Below, one piece after another: positions 1-9,181 of a DNA stretch of 64,000 nt; position 1 is the first letter of the stretch; each line of letters opens with the position of its first letter. A program made the translations under genes and the position numbers. The notes below the pieces were generated by a model. The model searched no databases. It saw only the letters and a list, made by a program, of their open reading frames with translations, and was not told where the DNA came from. This DNA is from a virus, in IMG/VR virus record IMGVR_UViG_3300037042_003932, positions 1 through 64,000 of that record; one strand, given 5' to 3'.

Positions 1-166
1 GGTCAGCTTGAATGCGGCCAAACTGATTGTCCGAGATAACCACGGTTCCAGTCGTACCTGGAAGAACCGTCAGGATAAATGGACCTTCAGTCGGAAAATT
101 GTCCTGCAAAATGACAGTGCCCTTGTTGCTGGCGACTGTCACTGCCAAGGTGTACATCGTAGACAT
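1..166 (-). CDS. Partial small beta-rich virion protein, 5' end only
   Basis: The gene starts at an ATG reading leftward from 166, preceded by an AAGGAGG ribosome site, and runs off the left window edge. The visible 55 residues resemble the start of the next gene upstream (248-1099): both carry the string D-x-FPTEGP followed by a beta-rich stretch and LGR/FGRI. The two are therefore tandem paralogs at the distal end of the tail/baseplate region. They are probably small structural or adhesin-like proteins. No enzymatic motif is visible and the function is unknown. Confidence 0.7.
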   Translation of the reverse strand, partial: MSTMYTLAVTVASNKGTVILQDNFPTEGPFILTVLPGTTGTVVISDNQFGRIQAD

Positions 167-247
167 GCGGTATCCTCCTTATAGGATCTTGATCGATACG
201 CTAAAGTGTAGGGTTTACGGCGTAAGAATGGAAGAGGATCGGAAGAA

Positions 248-1099
248 TTACGCGTTGGTTGTCACGACAGTGATGTTGGACGTCTTCTCACCCGAGCGCA
301 GTTTGATCTTCGCGTAGCCGTTATCGGCTGCGAGGGTACCGAGGTTCGGAGTGGTGATGGTCAGCTTGTCCGTGGGGCTCGCGGAGATGTCGAGCGCGGT
401 AACCGTGCAAGCCAGACCGCAACAAGACACGGTTAGACCAGAGCCAGTTCCACCCGCGAGAGCGGTCTCAGCCTGGAGAGCGACGTTACCAGCGCCGTTA
501 CCGCCAGCCGCAGCAATGAACACTGGGCCAGCCGTAACGCTGTTGTTGATAGCTGCGGTAACGAGAGTTGCGGTGTGCGCGGCTCCACCGAAGTCCACGA
601 CGAGGTCGCTGCCGGTGAGAACTGCCGCGAGACCACCACCACCAGTGTCGACTGCCGAAACGGTGTAGTCATTGCCATCTTGGCCAGGGAGAATTGACCG
701 AACCACAACGCCTGTGTTCGCAGCAGCGCCAGTAACGAATAGGTCCGCATGCGCGCATACCTGGCCAGCGACGAGGTTGTAGCCGTAGAGAACACAGCCA
801 GTCTCACCACCAATGGTGATGGACTCACTCGCAGAGTAGATGTCAGGGAGACCTGCGAGGTCCGACTCCTGAATCCAGGTCTGGTTTCCGCTGATAGCCG
901 TCAGGGTGAAGGTGATCGCGCCAGCCTCAAAGAGGCTCTGAATCTGAGAGGCGATCCGGCCCAACTGAGTGAAGGACAGGTTGATTGTCGCGGTAGCGTT
1001 GGTAGCCACTTCCAAGACGAGGGGACCCTCGGTCGGGAATTGGTCTTGAATGACAACAGGACCGCCGCCAACGGGCGTAGTAACGGAAAGCTTTAGCAT
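248..1099 (-). CDS. Beta-rich putative virion/appendage protein
   Basis: This 283-residue protein is rich in Gly, Ala, Thr and Val, with low charge and alternating hydrophobic residues, as in phage surface or appendage proteins. Its N-terminus (VVIQDQFPTEGP near residue 15) matches the N-terminus of the truncated gene at the window edge, so the pair arose by duplication. The middle contains a Gly-rich segment (VDTGGGGLAAVLTGSDL) and a Cys pair (SCCGLAC). It lies downstream of the baseplate spike and a terminator/promoter pair, so it may be transcribed separately. An adhesin, a decoration protein or a baseplate appendage are all possible. Confidence 0.6.
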   Translation of the reverse strand: MLKLSVTTPVGGGPVVIQDQFPTEGPLVLEVATNATATINLSFTQLGRIASQIQSLFEAGAITFTLTAISGNQTWIQESDLAGLPDIYSASESITIGGETGCVLYGYNLVAGQVCAHADLFVTGAAANTGVVVRSILPGQDGNDYTVSAVDTGGGGLAAVLTGSDLVVDFGGAAHTATLVTAAINNSVTAGPVFIAAAGGNGAGNVALQAETALAGGTGSGLTVSCCGLACTVTALDISASPTDKLTITTPNLGTLAADNGYAKIKLRSGEKTSNITVVTTNA

Positions 1100-1157
1100 T
1101 TTTCTACCTCGTCTTGGTTATCGGAACTCCACGTCCCGAGATGTGCTAACACGTTGT

Positions 1158-1167
1158 TTGAATTATA
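1158..1167 (-). promoter_or_regulatory. Putative -10-like promoter element (TATAATTCAA)
   Basis: Read on the minus strand, the gap between a hairpin terminator and the start of the gene at 1099 contains TATAATTCAA. The identical ten bases occur in the gap upstream of the gene starting at 22039. No well-spaced TTGACA box accompanies either copy: a TTGACA lies only 5 bases upstream here, too close for a standard sigma-70 promoter. It may be a phage-specific or extended -10 type promoter. Confidence 0.45.
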
Positions 1168-1180
1168 GGTTGTGTCAAGG

Positions 1181-1208
1181 CAAAATAGAAGCTGCTCCTT
1201 AGGCAGCT
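1181..1208 (-). terminator. Putative rho-independent terminator downstream of the 72-aa gene
   Basis: On the minus strand AGCTGC pairs with GCAGCT across a 7-base loop, followed by TTCTATTTTG. It lies just after the stop of the gene at 1231-1449 and just before the putative promoter at 1158-1167. The stem is short (6 bp plus wobble pairs), so strength is uncertain. Confidence 0.45.
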
Positions 1209-1230
1209 CCTACTCGTTGGGCCAGGAAAT

Positions 1231-1449
1231 CTACACGTTGTCTCCTATGAGACGCGTGTAGACCTTCTCAGCCTGGACCAAGACGTTGAGAGGTAGTGAT
1301 ACGCTTCGAGTACCCTCCATGTACTCTTCTGCATGTCTGAAGACATTAGCCGCATGAATAGCAGCTTCGCTGTCTTCTGCGTCCAGTTTCCTAGACGTTA
1401 CTAATTTTGTGAGACGCCCCGCCAATACACCATGTCTCTCGAGTGGCAT
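1231..1449 (-). CDS. Small helical protein of unknown function (72 aa)
   Basis: A strong AGGAGGTGAT ribosome site sits six bases before the ATG. The product is short, charged and predicted mostly helical (for example EDSEAAIHAANVFRHAEEYMEG), with no recognised domain. It follows the baseplate spike gene in the same direction and is the last gene before a putative terminator, so it is probably co-expressed with the tail genes. Function is not recognised. Confidence 0.6.
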   Translation of the reverse strand: MPLERHGVLAGRLTKLVTSRKLDAEDSEAAIHAANVFRHAEEYMEGTRSVSLPLNVLVQAEKVYTRLIGDNV

Positions 1450-1516
1450 TTTTTCATCACCTCCTGATTAAGTGCTTATACCAAAATATCGAGACTACTT
1501 ATGAATGATGCATGCG

Positions 1517-3058
1517 TTATGCGCCAATAGCAACACGTACACTTTTGACCGGTGTGATCAAAGAAGTGATGGTGGAATTGAATCCGCCGGGTGAAGGAGC
1601 CATAGCAGGACCTGATGGACCCCAAGCAGTCGAGTGCGTGTGCGAATCGAGCAGGGTTATCAGCTGAGTCATGAGGATTTGCCACTTCAAAAACAGCATA
1701 GCGAAGTCGGTTGACGGATTCTTCCCTGAGGCATCAGCACTAATCCAAGGGCCTGCAGGCACACACCCCAAACCAATCGAGTTTGGAAGCGTTGTGTTCA
1801 AAGCGACGGCGCATTGTATAGCTGGAGGAGACGCTAGATCCCGACAGTTCTCTCCCAGCACAATGGTGCCGTTGTAAGCAAACACATTGAACCCCGGCAG
1901 CGCCGAGGGCACAGCACCATCACGAGGGTCTCCAACTATGAACGTCGCATTTCCGTTTACGATGTGCGCCTCATACGCGAGGTTGGTGGGCAATGCGTCT
2001 TTTGGAGACCCACCCGTTAGCACTTGTTTGAACATTCCACCGATGTTCAAGACTTTGTCTCGGTTAACAACTTCGACACAATCAACACCCACAGTGGTAG
2101 CGTGAGACCCTGAGTACGTTTGGTCTGTGCTTCCTTCACATTCGAGATAATGAGACCCCGCAATAAACGTAGATACCCCACCCTCATAACGATATGTCTG
2201 GTCTCCACCAACGAAGTGTGCGGCGCTTCCAGCGGTAAATGCGCTGAAACTCCTAGCTCCATAAAACTCCACACTCCCATCGCTCGTGAACTTAGCCTGC
2301 GACATGAGCTTGTTGTCGTTAGTAGTCACACGCATATCGAACATCTTACCGACGTCGCCGATGTCTACATGGAAGGTCCAGTTCTTTTGAGCTCCTCCGG
2401 TTTGCGACACCTGGTCAGGTCCACCACGGAACGAGCAGTTGCTCCTACCGTTGTTGTTCGTAACGCGGAATTCACCAAATGAGCTGAAATTCTCATAGTT
2501 TTCGGATACTACCCTGACTAGGTCGTGGTATCCGAGCGTCATGATTTGGGCTCTCTCAGACCCGTACAGCTTTGATATTTTACCGCGTAAGGCCGCAACG
2601 TAGTTTCCGTCAGGACTTACGAGAGCTGTGTCACCCGGAACCATTCCTTTTGGGTAATACGACGTTGTGCTGTTAGAACCAGAACCTTCCGCGACATTCC
2701 CTGATGATATTGTCGAGAACGTGGGTGCTGTCGTCGGGACGTTACTTGGAGAGGCTCCTTTAGGTTGTGACCCTACGATACGAGGAAACCCCAAAGAGAA
2801 ATCAACGATCACGGGGATCGAGGTATCCGGGGCCTGGCACAAACCAGTAGCTGCAGATTGGAACGGGACGTTCTTGTAGAAACTTCCGTTCTTTCTTCCT
2901 GCTGTCTTTTGTCCTTCAGTTTTTACGTCACACGTATTCGTGTTGGGATCATACTTGAGAATGATCCCTAACGTTTGACCTACAGGAAAAGGATTTGTCG
3001 TGAACGCGTTGCCACGACGAAGAGCTTCTTGCTGCGGAGTATTAGAGGTGTATGCCAT
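1517..3058 (-). CDS. Baseplate spike / central puncturing protein (gpV/gp5-like)
   Basis: This 513-residue protein has an N-terminal region that fits the small OB-type domain of phage spike proteins (residues about 25-90, GQTLGIILKYDPNTNTCDV). A long region of short beta strands with repeated Gly/Ser/Tyr turns follows, consistent with a trimeric beta-helix or beta-prism. The C-terminus carries HTHSTAWGPSGPAM; an HxH followed by GPSGP is common near the tip of contractile-tail spike proteins. In the family, the spike sits under the tail tube and pierces the cell envelope. Position downstream of sheath and tube genes agrees. The domain assignment is by eye and the exact tail role is inferred. 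Confidence 0.7.
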   Translation of the reverse strand: MAYTSNTPQQEALRRGNAFTTNPFPVGQTLGIILKYDPNTNTCDVKTEGQKTAGRKNGSFYKNVPFQSAATGLCQAPDTSIPVIVDFSLGFPRIVGSQPKGASPSNVPTTAPTFSTISSGNVAEGSGSNSTTSYYPKGMVPGDTALVSPDGNYVAALRGKISKLYGSERAQIMTLGYHDLVRVVSENYENFSSFGEFRVTNNNGRSNCSFRGGPDQVSQTGGAQKNWTFHVDIGDVGKMFDMRVTTNDNKLMSQAKFTSDGSVEFYGARSFSAFTAGSAAHFVGGDQTYRYEGGVSTFIAGSHYLECEGSTDQTYSGSHATTVGVDCVEVVNRDKVLNIGGMFKQVLTGGSPKDALPTNLAYEAHIVNGNATFIVGDPRDGAVPSALPGFNVFAYNGTIVLGENCRDLASPPAIQCAVALNTTLPNSIGLGCVPAGPWISADASGKNPSTDFAMLFLKWQILMTQLITLLDSHTHSTAWGPSGPAMAPSPGGFNSTITSLITPVKSVRVAIGA

Positions 3059-3080
3059 GCCTTAAGCATAGCATATCAGA

Positions 3081-3836
3081 CTAGAAATCGTCACCGTAAC
3101 CAGTCTGCCAGCTTCCGTCCTCTGGAGACTGATTTCCAGCAGCGCCAGTGAAGCCGATGACTTCGTCGAGCGTGGCGCGTGGGACAGTTCCCGAGGTCAG
3201 AGCAGTGGTGTAGAACGGCATGAGCCGGTCACACATACCACCGACATCCTCAAGGACCATATTCTGTCCCGAGGTGAACCCGAGGGTGTAGGTGCTGATC
3301 ATCGAGAGCTCAACGTAGAACGAACCGATAGTGGCGTGGGTCTTGTCTTTGAAGATGACACCCAGACCAAACGGAACGTAGAAGAGCTCCGAATCCAAGT
3401 TGCAGAAGAACAGGGTGTTGGAGCTACCACCCTCGGGAACAGTCGGATCGTCGAACTGCTCCACGGGGACGCCGCCAGAGACGGCGTTGTGGTAGAGGAT
3501 GCGCAGAAGGTTCCTTCCGTTGGCCAAGAGTCGGCCAATCCGCCACGTCGTCATGCTCTTTCCAGAGACGAAGAACGAGCGGCCAGAACCGATAGCCTGC
3601 ATGGGCTGTGTCGGTTTCTGACTGGAAATTTGGAACGTCTGGAGCATACCGATGGCCAGCACGCTGTTCCATCCCGAGGTAGACTGGATAGCTACACTCG
3701 AGAAACGCGGTGGACCAGCCAGTACCAGAGTGTCGTCTGGGTGAGCAGCCGTATACGCCGAGTTGTCCATGAGACGCTCGACGTTATTCTTCTGCGTCTT
3801 CCAGCTTGAAATTCCCTTAGTTACTCCGAGTGTCAT
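3081..3836 (-). CDS. Candidate tail tube or tail-associated structural protein
   Basis: This 251-residue protein lies two genes after the tail sheath, where contractile-tail phages usually encode the tube. It has mixed alpha/beta composition, with ATIGSFYVELSMIS and RSFFVSGKSMTTWRIGRLL among its recognisable segments. It lacks the K-x-A motif common in head-region proteins here. No decisive tube signature could be identified by eye, so the call rests mainly on gene order and size. A baseplate or tail-completion protein is an alternative. Confidence 0.45.
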   Translation of the reverse strand: MTLGVTKGISSWKTQKNNVERLMDNSAYTAAHPDDTLVLAGPPRFSSVAIQSTSGWNSVLAIGMLQTFQISSQKPTQPMQAIGSGRSFFVSGKSMTTWRIGRLLANGRNLLRILYHNAVSGGVPVEQFDDPTVPEGGSSNTLFFCNLDSELFYVPFGLGVIFKDKTHATIGSFYVELSMISTYTLGFTSGQNMVLEDVGGMCDRLMPFYTTALTSGTVPRATLDEVIGFTGAAGNQSPEDGSWQTGYGDDF

Positions 3837-3850
3837 GACGTGTGACTCCT

Positions 3851-4180
3851 CTAATTCGTCGGAATGGCACTAGCGCCGATCATAGCAGTTTGCGTCCAGG
3901 GAGAGGTGAAAGCTTTGTACGCTTTCCCCAACATGCCTGGTTTTTTGGTAACCTGCTCTGCAGCCTGCTGACCAGCTTGTTGAACGCCCTTATTACCGAA
4001 CATACCCCGGACAGCGCCTACTCCTTTTTGGAGGAGACCCATCCCGCCTTTGGCTATTGCGCCAATGAACGGAAGGGCTTCCTTCTGAAGAGATGCTTGT
4101 TTCGAGGTAATGAGACCGAGGGCTACGAGGGTATCCTCGTAACCCTGGTCAAAGGCTTGCTTAGATAATGCCGAGTGCAT
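3851..4180 (-). CDS. Small virion-associated protein with a G-rich helix (109 aa)
   Basis: The start overlaps the sheath gene stop as TAATG, implying translational coupling. The N-terminus reads SKQAFDQGYEDTLVALGL, an instance of an Ala-aromatic-x-x-Gly-Tyr...Leu-Gly helix that recurs in several proteins of this block. A K-Q-A follows. The middle is Gly/Ala rich and hydrophobic (FIGAIAKGGMGLLQKGVGAV), perhaps membrane-active. It sits between sheath and candidate tube. Function unknown; internal virion protein is a reasonable guess. Confidence 0.55.
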   Translation of the reverse strand: MHSALSKQAFDQGYEDTLVALGLITSKQASLQKEALPFIGAIAKGGMGLLQKGVGAVRGMFGNKGVQQAGQQAAEQVTKKPGMLGKAYKAFTSPWTQTAMIGASAIPTN

Positions 4181-6912
4181 TATGCCACCAAGTGAAGCCC
4201 GATGACATTGAGTGTCATAGGCTGTCTCACGCTGATGTAAGCTTCGACACGGTCTTCGCTGATGTCGCTCTCCGCAACAGAGTCAATCGTTGCGCTGATG
4301 AGAGGAGCACCGATCTTAGCGACGTATCGAGACTTCAGGTTTGTGATCGTAGCAGTACACGCCTGATGAATGTACTGGATGGTGTCCGTATTGATGTTCC
4401 ACTTGCCCAAGAAGTCTCGAATCGTTCCGAGGAACGTCAGCGAGATGAAGTCGAGATTCTTGACAGCCATGTACTCACCCGTCTCCAAAGAAGTCACATC
4501 AGTAGTGACCTCATGGATAGTGTACGGCTGCGAGGAAGTGGTGTCTTGCACGAACACGTAAACACCACCGTTGGACAGGTCAGTGAGCTGCTCCTCGGTG
4601 AAGTAGTCACTCGCGTAGTAGACACGCGAGATACCGATACCCGAGAGGTTCGTGAAGCCTTGCTGTGAGGGCTGACCTGCCGTCTGGCCACCGACGATGC
4701 ATGACAGGTAGTAACCCGGCTGGTGTCCTGCCGTCGCTTTGACTGTGGGAGACGTCCGCGTCAGACTGCCGTCAACCAGACCCGTGACGTCGCAGGAGTG
4801 TGGGTAGCACAAGAGCGTTCGCTTCGACGCGAACCCCTGAGCAATCGACAGCATGTTGGTGACTTGCTCGGACTTGACCATGTTCCGGAGAACCCGGATG
4901 AACACCTGACCTGCGGTGACAACTCGATCCGTAGCGGCTGTCCGCTTGACGAGATGCGGAAGCTCGTTCGACACCGTGGAAGTGTTGCTGCCCTCGTTGA
5001 CCACACGCAGACGCGTGGTGCTCTCAACCAGGGAGACAACCCAAGAGTCATACGTGGTCCACGTATTCACCTCAGGGTCAGTTGGGATCTGGATGATGTC
5101 ACCCGGAACAACGTTCGCGAAGCTGGCTGTCGGAACAGTGATGACATTGTACAGAGCGTCGAGGGCCGCGTTCGCAATCGAGAACGTGGTACCTGTTCCG
5201 ACGTTGGACAACTCCACCGTCATCCTCTTCACAGCAGTAGCCCCAACGTAGATGTTGAGCTTACTGGAAGCGTTGAGGGTCAAAGTACTCGTGACGCTCG
5301 TCTCGATCTCACAGGCAGTCGCGCTGTTGACGTGCGCGACCACATACGTAGCGGTTCCACCGGCATGGATGACTACAATGTTGTCGCCAGGCAGCACACC
5401 GTCAGCCGAGAGGTCGTAATGCTGACCAGCATCAGCAGTGACCGTGAACGTTTTCGTTCCCGAGGGAGCACTGCCTACCTGTTGCGAAACGGTTCCGCCA
5501 CCGATAGCAGCCACGACCTCTTTTTGGGTCGCGAGCTCGAGGGCACCAATGACAGCCCTGAACTTCTGCTTGACGCCGTTGTCCAAGCAGTACGTGGGGT
5601 CTGCGTAGTTCTCAGCCATCAGCTTGATAGCACCGATGATCGAGGTGTCGTACGTCAGAGGGACGATAGCGTACACGTCTCTCTCGGCGCTAATGCGATC
5701 CAAGAAGTCACCGTAGCCCGCGATGTCATCCGACGCTACGCCGTAAACTCGAACCTTGGTCGTTGTGTTCTGTTTCGCAACAGACGCTCCGACGTGCAAC
5801 GGGTTACGTGCGTCGTACTTTCCGAGATACGTGGTGAGGTCGACAGTGTTCTCGATATCCGTGATGTTCTGGAGGTCTTGGCGCAGAGCCATGTACTCCA
5901 TGTAGATGTTGGCGGCAGTAATTCTTACTGTCGTGGCAACACCTTGGACCATAACGCTGTCAGAGAGGTTACCGTCTACCGTGACAATTTTGGTCTCGGA
6001 GTCGACTGAGTAATCACCCGCGTCTAGCTCCAGGTCGTCCAACTGACGCTCTATGCGCCAGAGGCGATAAGCGGCTGTCGCGCTGTTCGCAACCGCGAAA
6101 TCCACAGTGGTTCGCAAGTGACACTCGTCACGAAGACCGATGGCGCTGCCCGTGGTTGAATCGTAGCGCACTGTCCCGTCAGGAGCAGTGATAACCATGT
6201 GAGCGTTTGCCGAAGTACCGACGAGGTTCGAAGCTCCCGTAGGCTCGAGCTCGATGGCAAGAGCAACGGAAGAACCGTTCTCCACGTACTTCTTCTTCAC
6301 GATGTAGGTGCCGTTACGAGGAACTGACGCAGCGTCACTCGTGATCGTAATGGTGTCCCCGGTGTCCGTTCCAACCGAATCATGGTTGGGAGCAGAATCA
6401 GTTGACCGAAGAACGTACACGAGTTCTTTCACGGTACCGACGATGTCCGAAGTAGACGTGGGGTTTCCTTGGTTCGCGATGACCTTGTCCCCCGCTTGGA
6501 CTCCCAACCTATTCATGTTGTAGGTAATGGAAGTCACGTCGGTACCACGGAACAAGTTGTCATTGGCCCAGAACGTAGCCAAGCCATCTGCTTGAGCGAC
6601 CTCGTCGGTGATTTCCTTCATCGCAACGCGGTAGTTGTCGAAGAAGATTTTGACGCTGTCGTCTTTCAAAATGGCACCCGCTGCGAGCTCTGGGGGTGTC
6701 AGAATGTCGACGGCAGTGGTGGTAACGATTGGGTTGTTAGAATCAGCGTCACTCCCGTAGGTATCGGCGTAACAGTCCGTCTTGTCATCAAGGTAATCAA
6801 GGATTTGGTAACACGGACCAACGACGAGAACATTCAGGTCAGGGATGGTCGGAGTAACCGAAAATTCCGCGTACTCTTGGAAGACAATCGCATTTGGTCT
6901 TGTGAGGGCCAT
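4180..6912 (-). CDS. Tail sheath protein
   Basis: At 910 residues this is the largest tail gene here and longer than typical sheath proteins (about 500-700). The C-terminal third has the sheath-like features: VYVFVQDTTSSQPYTIHEVTTD, then a conserved helical segment (GTIRDFLGKWNINTDTIQ) and the terminal VRQPMTLNVIGL strand. The N-terminus (PTIPDLNVLVVGPC) fits the strand that docks on neighbours. The middle is expanded with beta-rich inserts, which usually form surface domains in large phages. The sheath contracts to drive the tube into the host. This gene is the main evidence for a myovirus morphotype. Confidence 0.8.
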   Translation of the reverse strand: MALTRPNAIVFQEYAEFSVTPTIPDLNVLVVGPCYQILDYLDDKTDCYADTYGSDADSNNPIVTTTAVDILTPPELAAGAILKDDSVKIFFDNYRVAMKEITDEVAQADGLATFWANDNLFRGTDVTSITYNMNRLGVQAGDKVIANQGNPTSTSDIVGTVKELVYVLRSTDSAPNHDSVGTDTGDTITITSDAASVPRNGTYIVKKKYVENGSSVALAIELEPTGASNLVGTSANAHMVITAPDGTVRYDSTTGSAIGLRDECHLRTTVDFAVANSATAAYRLWRIERQLDDLELDAGDYSVDSETKIVTVDGNLSDSVMVQGVATTVRITAANIYMEYMALRQDLQNITDIENTVDLTTYLGKYDARNPLHVGASVAKQNTTTKVRVYGVASDDIAGYGDFLDRISAERDVYAIVPLTYDTSIIGAIKLMAENYADPTYCLDNGVKQKFRAVIGALELATQKEVVAAIGGGTVSQQVGSAPSGTKTFTVTADAGQHYDLSADGVLPGDNIVVIHAGGTATYVVAHVNSATACEIETSVTSTLTLNASSKLNIYVGATAVKRMTVELSNVGTGTTFSIANAALDALYNVITVPTASFANVVPGDIIQIPTDPEVNTWTTYDSWVVSLVESTTRLRVVNEGSNTSTVSNELPHLVKRTAATDRVVTAGQVFIRVLRNMVKSEQVTNMLSIAQGFASKRTLLCYPHSCDVTGLVDGSLTRTSPTVKATAGHQPGYYLSCIVGGQTAGQPSQQGFTNLSGIGISRVYYASDYFTEEQLTDLSNGGVYVFVQDTTSSQPYTIHEVTTDVTSLETGEYMAVKNLDFISLTFLGTIRDFLGKWNINTDTIQYIHQACTATITNLKSRYVAKIGAPLISATIDSVAESDISEDRVEAYISVRQPMTLNVIGLHLVA

Positions 6913-6963
6913 CTTTTAGCTCCTTTACAGAGTGCACAACGATTCAGAGGAAGTATAGGGTTT

Positions 6964-7779
6964 TTACTCTCTGATTGAAGTTTGCAAAGCTACCTGTTGA
7001 TACAGGATATCCGGAGTAATACCCTGCTTCCGTATCGTCAAAGCGATGTCGTTTATCAGAGGGCCTATCGGTCGAACAGCCCAACGAAGTTCGGAGGTGA
7101 CACCAAAAGAAATAGGTGTCTTCCAAACGGTTTTGTCTTCCAGGTCGTTGTACGTCTTCCCTAAAACAGGCTCTGAGATGTCATGCAGCCCAAAGTCTTT
7201 TCGAAAGATGTCACGTGTAGCCAACAAGAAAAACCAAACAGTCTCACCAATCAGGGACGATTCTCCCGGTGTCTCGGCATCGCACTCGATCATCATCTCT
7301 GTGTTGGCAAAGCAGTAGTACCCAACGATCCCACTGGGGAGGTTGTTGCCCACGCGGTTGTCCAACGCAACTTTTTGAGCGATGGTATTCCCGTGGTCCA
7401 CGTAGATGGCAGGCTTATAGTTGTGCGTGCCCCTGTGGATATTGTATGCTGAATCGATCAAAATCTTTGTTCTGACGAGGTCTGGATTCTCTGGGTGGGG
7501 GCATTCTGCCTCAGGACGCACACTGTTGTCCCAAACCCAAGGTACCTGTTCCGTATCGACCTCGGGGTTCTCCTCGTAAGTCCCATCTTCAGGGACGTCT
7601 ATGCTTCCGCCTCCTAGAACACTTTGGGCCAACGCGCTAGCACCAAAGCGTTGGCGTATCGCGAGCATGAACAAGCCCACGATAGCCAGAGGCGTACCTG
7701 GGGCTACACGACGCGACTCTTCTTCTGCTCGTGGAAGCGCACCGTCTGCATAGTTCTTGTTTGTTACTATGAGTGACAT
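6964..7779 (-). CDS. Putative tail-completion / sheath-terminator protein
   Basis: The ATG at 7779 overlaps the previous stop as TAATG, so I prefer it to the upstream ATG at 7800. The 271-residue product begins MSLIVTNKNYADGAL and has a hydrophobic segment near residue 35 (LAIVGLFMLAI). The C-terminal half is alpha/beta. It lies between a neck-like gene and the sheath, where tail terminator or tail-completion proteins are usually encoded. No residue-level signature was recognised, so the role is inferred from order only. Confidence 0.5.
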   Translation of the reverse strand: MSLIVTNKNYADGALPRAEEESRRVAPGTPLAIVGLFMLAIRQRFGASALAQSVLGGGSIDVPEDGTYEENPEVDTEQVPWVWDNSVRPEAECPHPENPDLVRTKILIDSAYNIHRGTHNYKPAIYVDHGNTIAQKVALDNRVGNNLPSGIVGYYCFANTEMMIECDAETPGESSLIGETVWFFLLATRDIFRKDFGLHDISEPVLGKTYNDLEDKTVWKTPISFGVTSELRWAVRPIGPLINDIALTIRKQGITPDILYQQVALQTSIRE

Positions 7780-8711
7780 TACGGAGTAACCCACCAACAT
7801 GGCTCATGCCACGGATCGACGTTTATCTCGTACTCAACAGCACTCGGACTCAGTTCACTGACGGACAACTCTTGGTGTACGTCTGTATCTTGAATGGTAG
7901 TCGGAAGAACTCTCGTGACGATGAACCGTTTACCACTCCTGAGAAACACTACGACATCGTCTGCATCCATGAGTGGTATATTCGCCATGATGACCTGGCG
8001 TTCTTTGGTCTCTACTAGACCTTGTATCTTCGTCGCGGTGTTCACTGCGTTCGAAGTTAGAATCGCGTATCCGTAGTGGGGAGTCTCGTAACCGCCTACG
8101 ATGGTAGTTCCGTAACATGACGGACACGACGTACGTGTACTCTTGTTGGCGATAGACACGCACAAAGGACATCGAGCTCCCCAGCTCTTCTTCTTCAAGA
8201 TGGCACACTCTAAACCCACAGCCTTGAGCGCTATCAGAGCATCCCGCACAAGCTTTCTAGCGATGCCTGCACGTCGTTGATCCATCCAGGGCTCAAGGTT
8301 CTTTATTACGCTCGTTATAAGCGTTGGATTACCTGGAGGGTCTTCTGGTGGATCAGGAGGGTCTGGCGGGAGCAACACTTCTATCTTGTAGTTGAGAGAT
8401 ACCTTGAGCGAGTAGAGACTCTGCTGCGTGTTGTCGACTGATGCACCAAAACTCTCATCTACGTAGTGGTAGACGTTGTCCAAGTCAGAAGCCAACAGTG
8501 TCCAAGGACCAGAAGGACCTGAAGACTTGTAAATGTTGAACCAGTAATCGGGTTCCCCCTGAGGAACGTTACGAAGTACCCACTGAACGAACACCCGCCT
8601 CGGCCATATCGGGTATACGCGTGTGACCTCGATCTCGAGGACACTCGACGTCTTGATAGGGGGTTTTTGAACCCCCTGTCTCATTGACAGAGGGACGGTG
8701 TTGTCCGTCAT
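7779..8711 (-). CDS. Neck-like protein with FnIII-like domain and zinc ribbon
   Basis: 310 residues; the start overlaps the preceding gene as ATGA. Residues about 28-110 look like a fibronectin-type beta domain (WFNIYKSSGPSGPWTLL). A linker with Pro-Asp/Glu repeats (PPDPPDPPEDPPG) follows. Residues about 175-205 carry CPLC...CPSC, a four-Cys zinc ribbon. The C-terminus is a small beta domain. Ribbon-bearing neck or head-completion proteins of this general build are found in large myophages. Position between connector and sheath genes fits the neck. Exact role is inferred. Confidence 0.55.
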   Translation of the reverse strand: MTDNTVPLSMRQGVQKPPIKTSSVLEIEVTRVYPIWPRRVFVQWVLRNVPQGEPDYWFNIYKSSGPSGPWTLLASDLDNVYHYVDESFGASVDNTQQSLYSLKVSLNYKIEVLLPPDPPDPPEDPPGNPTLITSVIKNLEPWMDQRRAGIARKLVRDALIALKAVGLECAILKKKSWGARCPLCVSIANKSTRTSCPSCYGTTIVGGYETPHYGYAILTSNAVNTATKIQGLVETKERQVIMANIPLMDADDVVVFLRSGKRFIVTRVLPTTIQDTDVHQELSVSELSPSAVEYEINVDPWHEPCWWVTP

Positions 8712-9175
8712 ATCGTGTACCTGCCAATATAGCGGTAGCCCGAGGATATACGCCCGTAAACGGATTCCATGTTGACCTGAGTCTTGATATTCCGCGCATG
8801 AATTTCAAACTCTTGTTGGAGTCTGTCAGCCCACGCAGAGTATTGCGCTTGTTTCTCATCGAGGTTAACAGGCGCAATATTTCCGTCTTGAGAGCGTAAC
8901 TCGTTCCGGTTCTGCCGAATACCTTCTGACCGTAACAGAATGGCGCACACACCGCAGAGCAGCATGTACTCATTCAAAGCTGTTGCAGGTTCCCAGGTAA
9001 CGGGAGTCATCGCGTTGTACTTTGATGTAGCAAAACGGATAGCTCTGTTAATGTCCGCGTCTGTGAACTCGATACCGCTTGGCAGAATGATGTTGTGCTC
9101 TGGTGTGTCACGCAGGAACCACCGTATATCTTCGGTCGTTAACGGCAACTGATTCTGCTGTAGCGTTACGGTCAT
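8708..9175 (-). CDS. Putative head-tail connector protein
   Basis: This 155-residue, mainly helical protein contains DADINRAIRFATSKYNAMTP followed by further helices, as in gp6/gp15-type connector (adaptor) proteins that dock under the portal. It has a GAGG ribosome site, and its end overlaps the next start by four bases. Order (capsid, small genes, this gene, neck, sheath) supports a connector. The assignment rests on helical pattern and position only. Confidence 0.5.
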   Translation of the reverse strand: MTVTLQQNQLPLTTEDIRWFLRDTPEHNIILPSGIEFTDADINRAIRFATSKYNAMTPVTWEPATALNEYMLLCGVCAILLRSEGIRQNRNELRSQDGNIAPVNLDEKQAQYSAWADRLQQEFEIHARNIKTQVNMESVYGRISSGYRYIGRYTI

Positions 9176-9181
9176 GGTACC

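Noticed and set aside
4723-6009. 428-codon plus-strand open frame inside the sheath gene
   Set aside because: Antisense shadow of the sheath; no ribosome site or domain.
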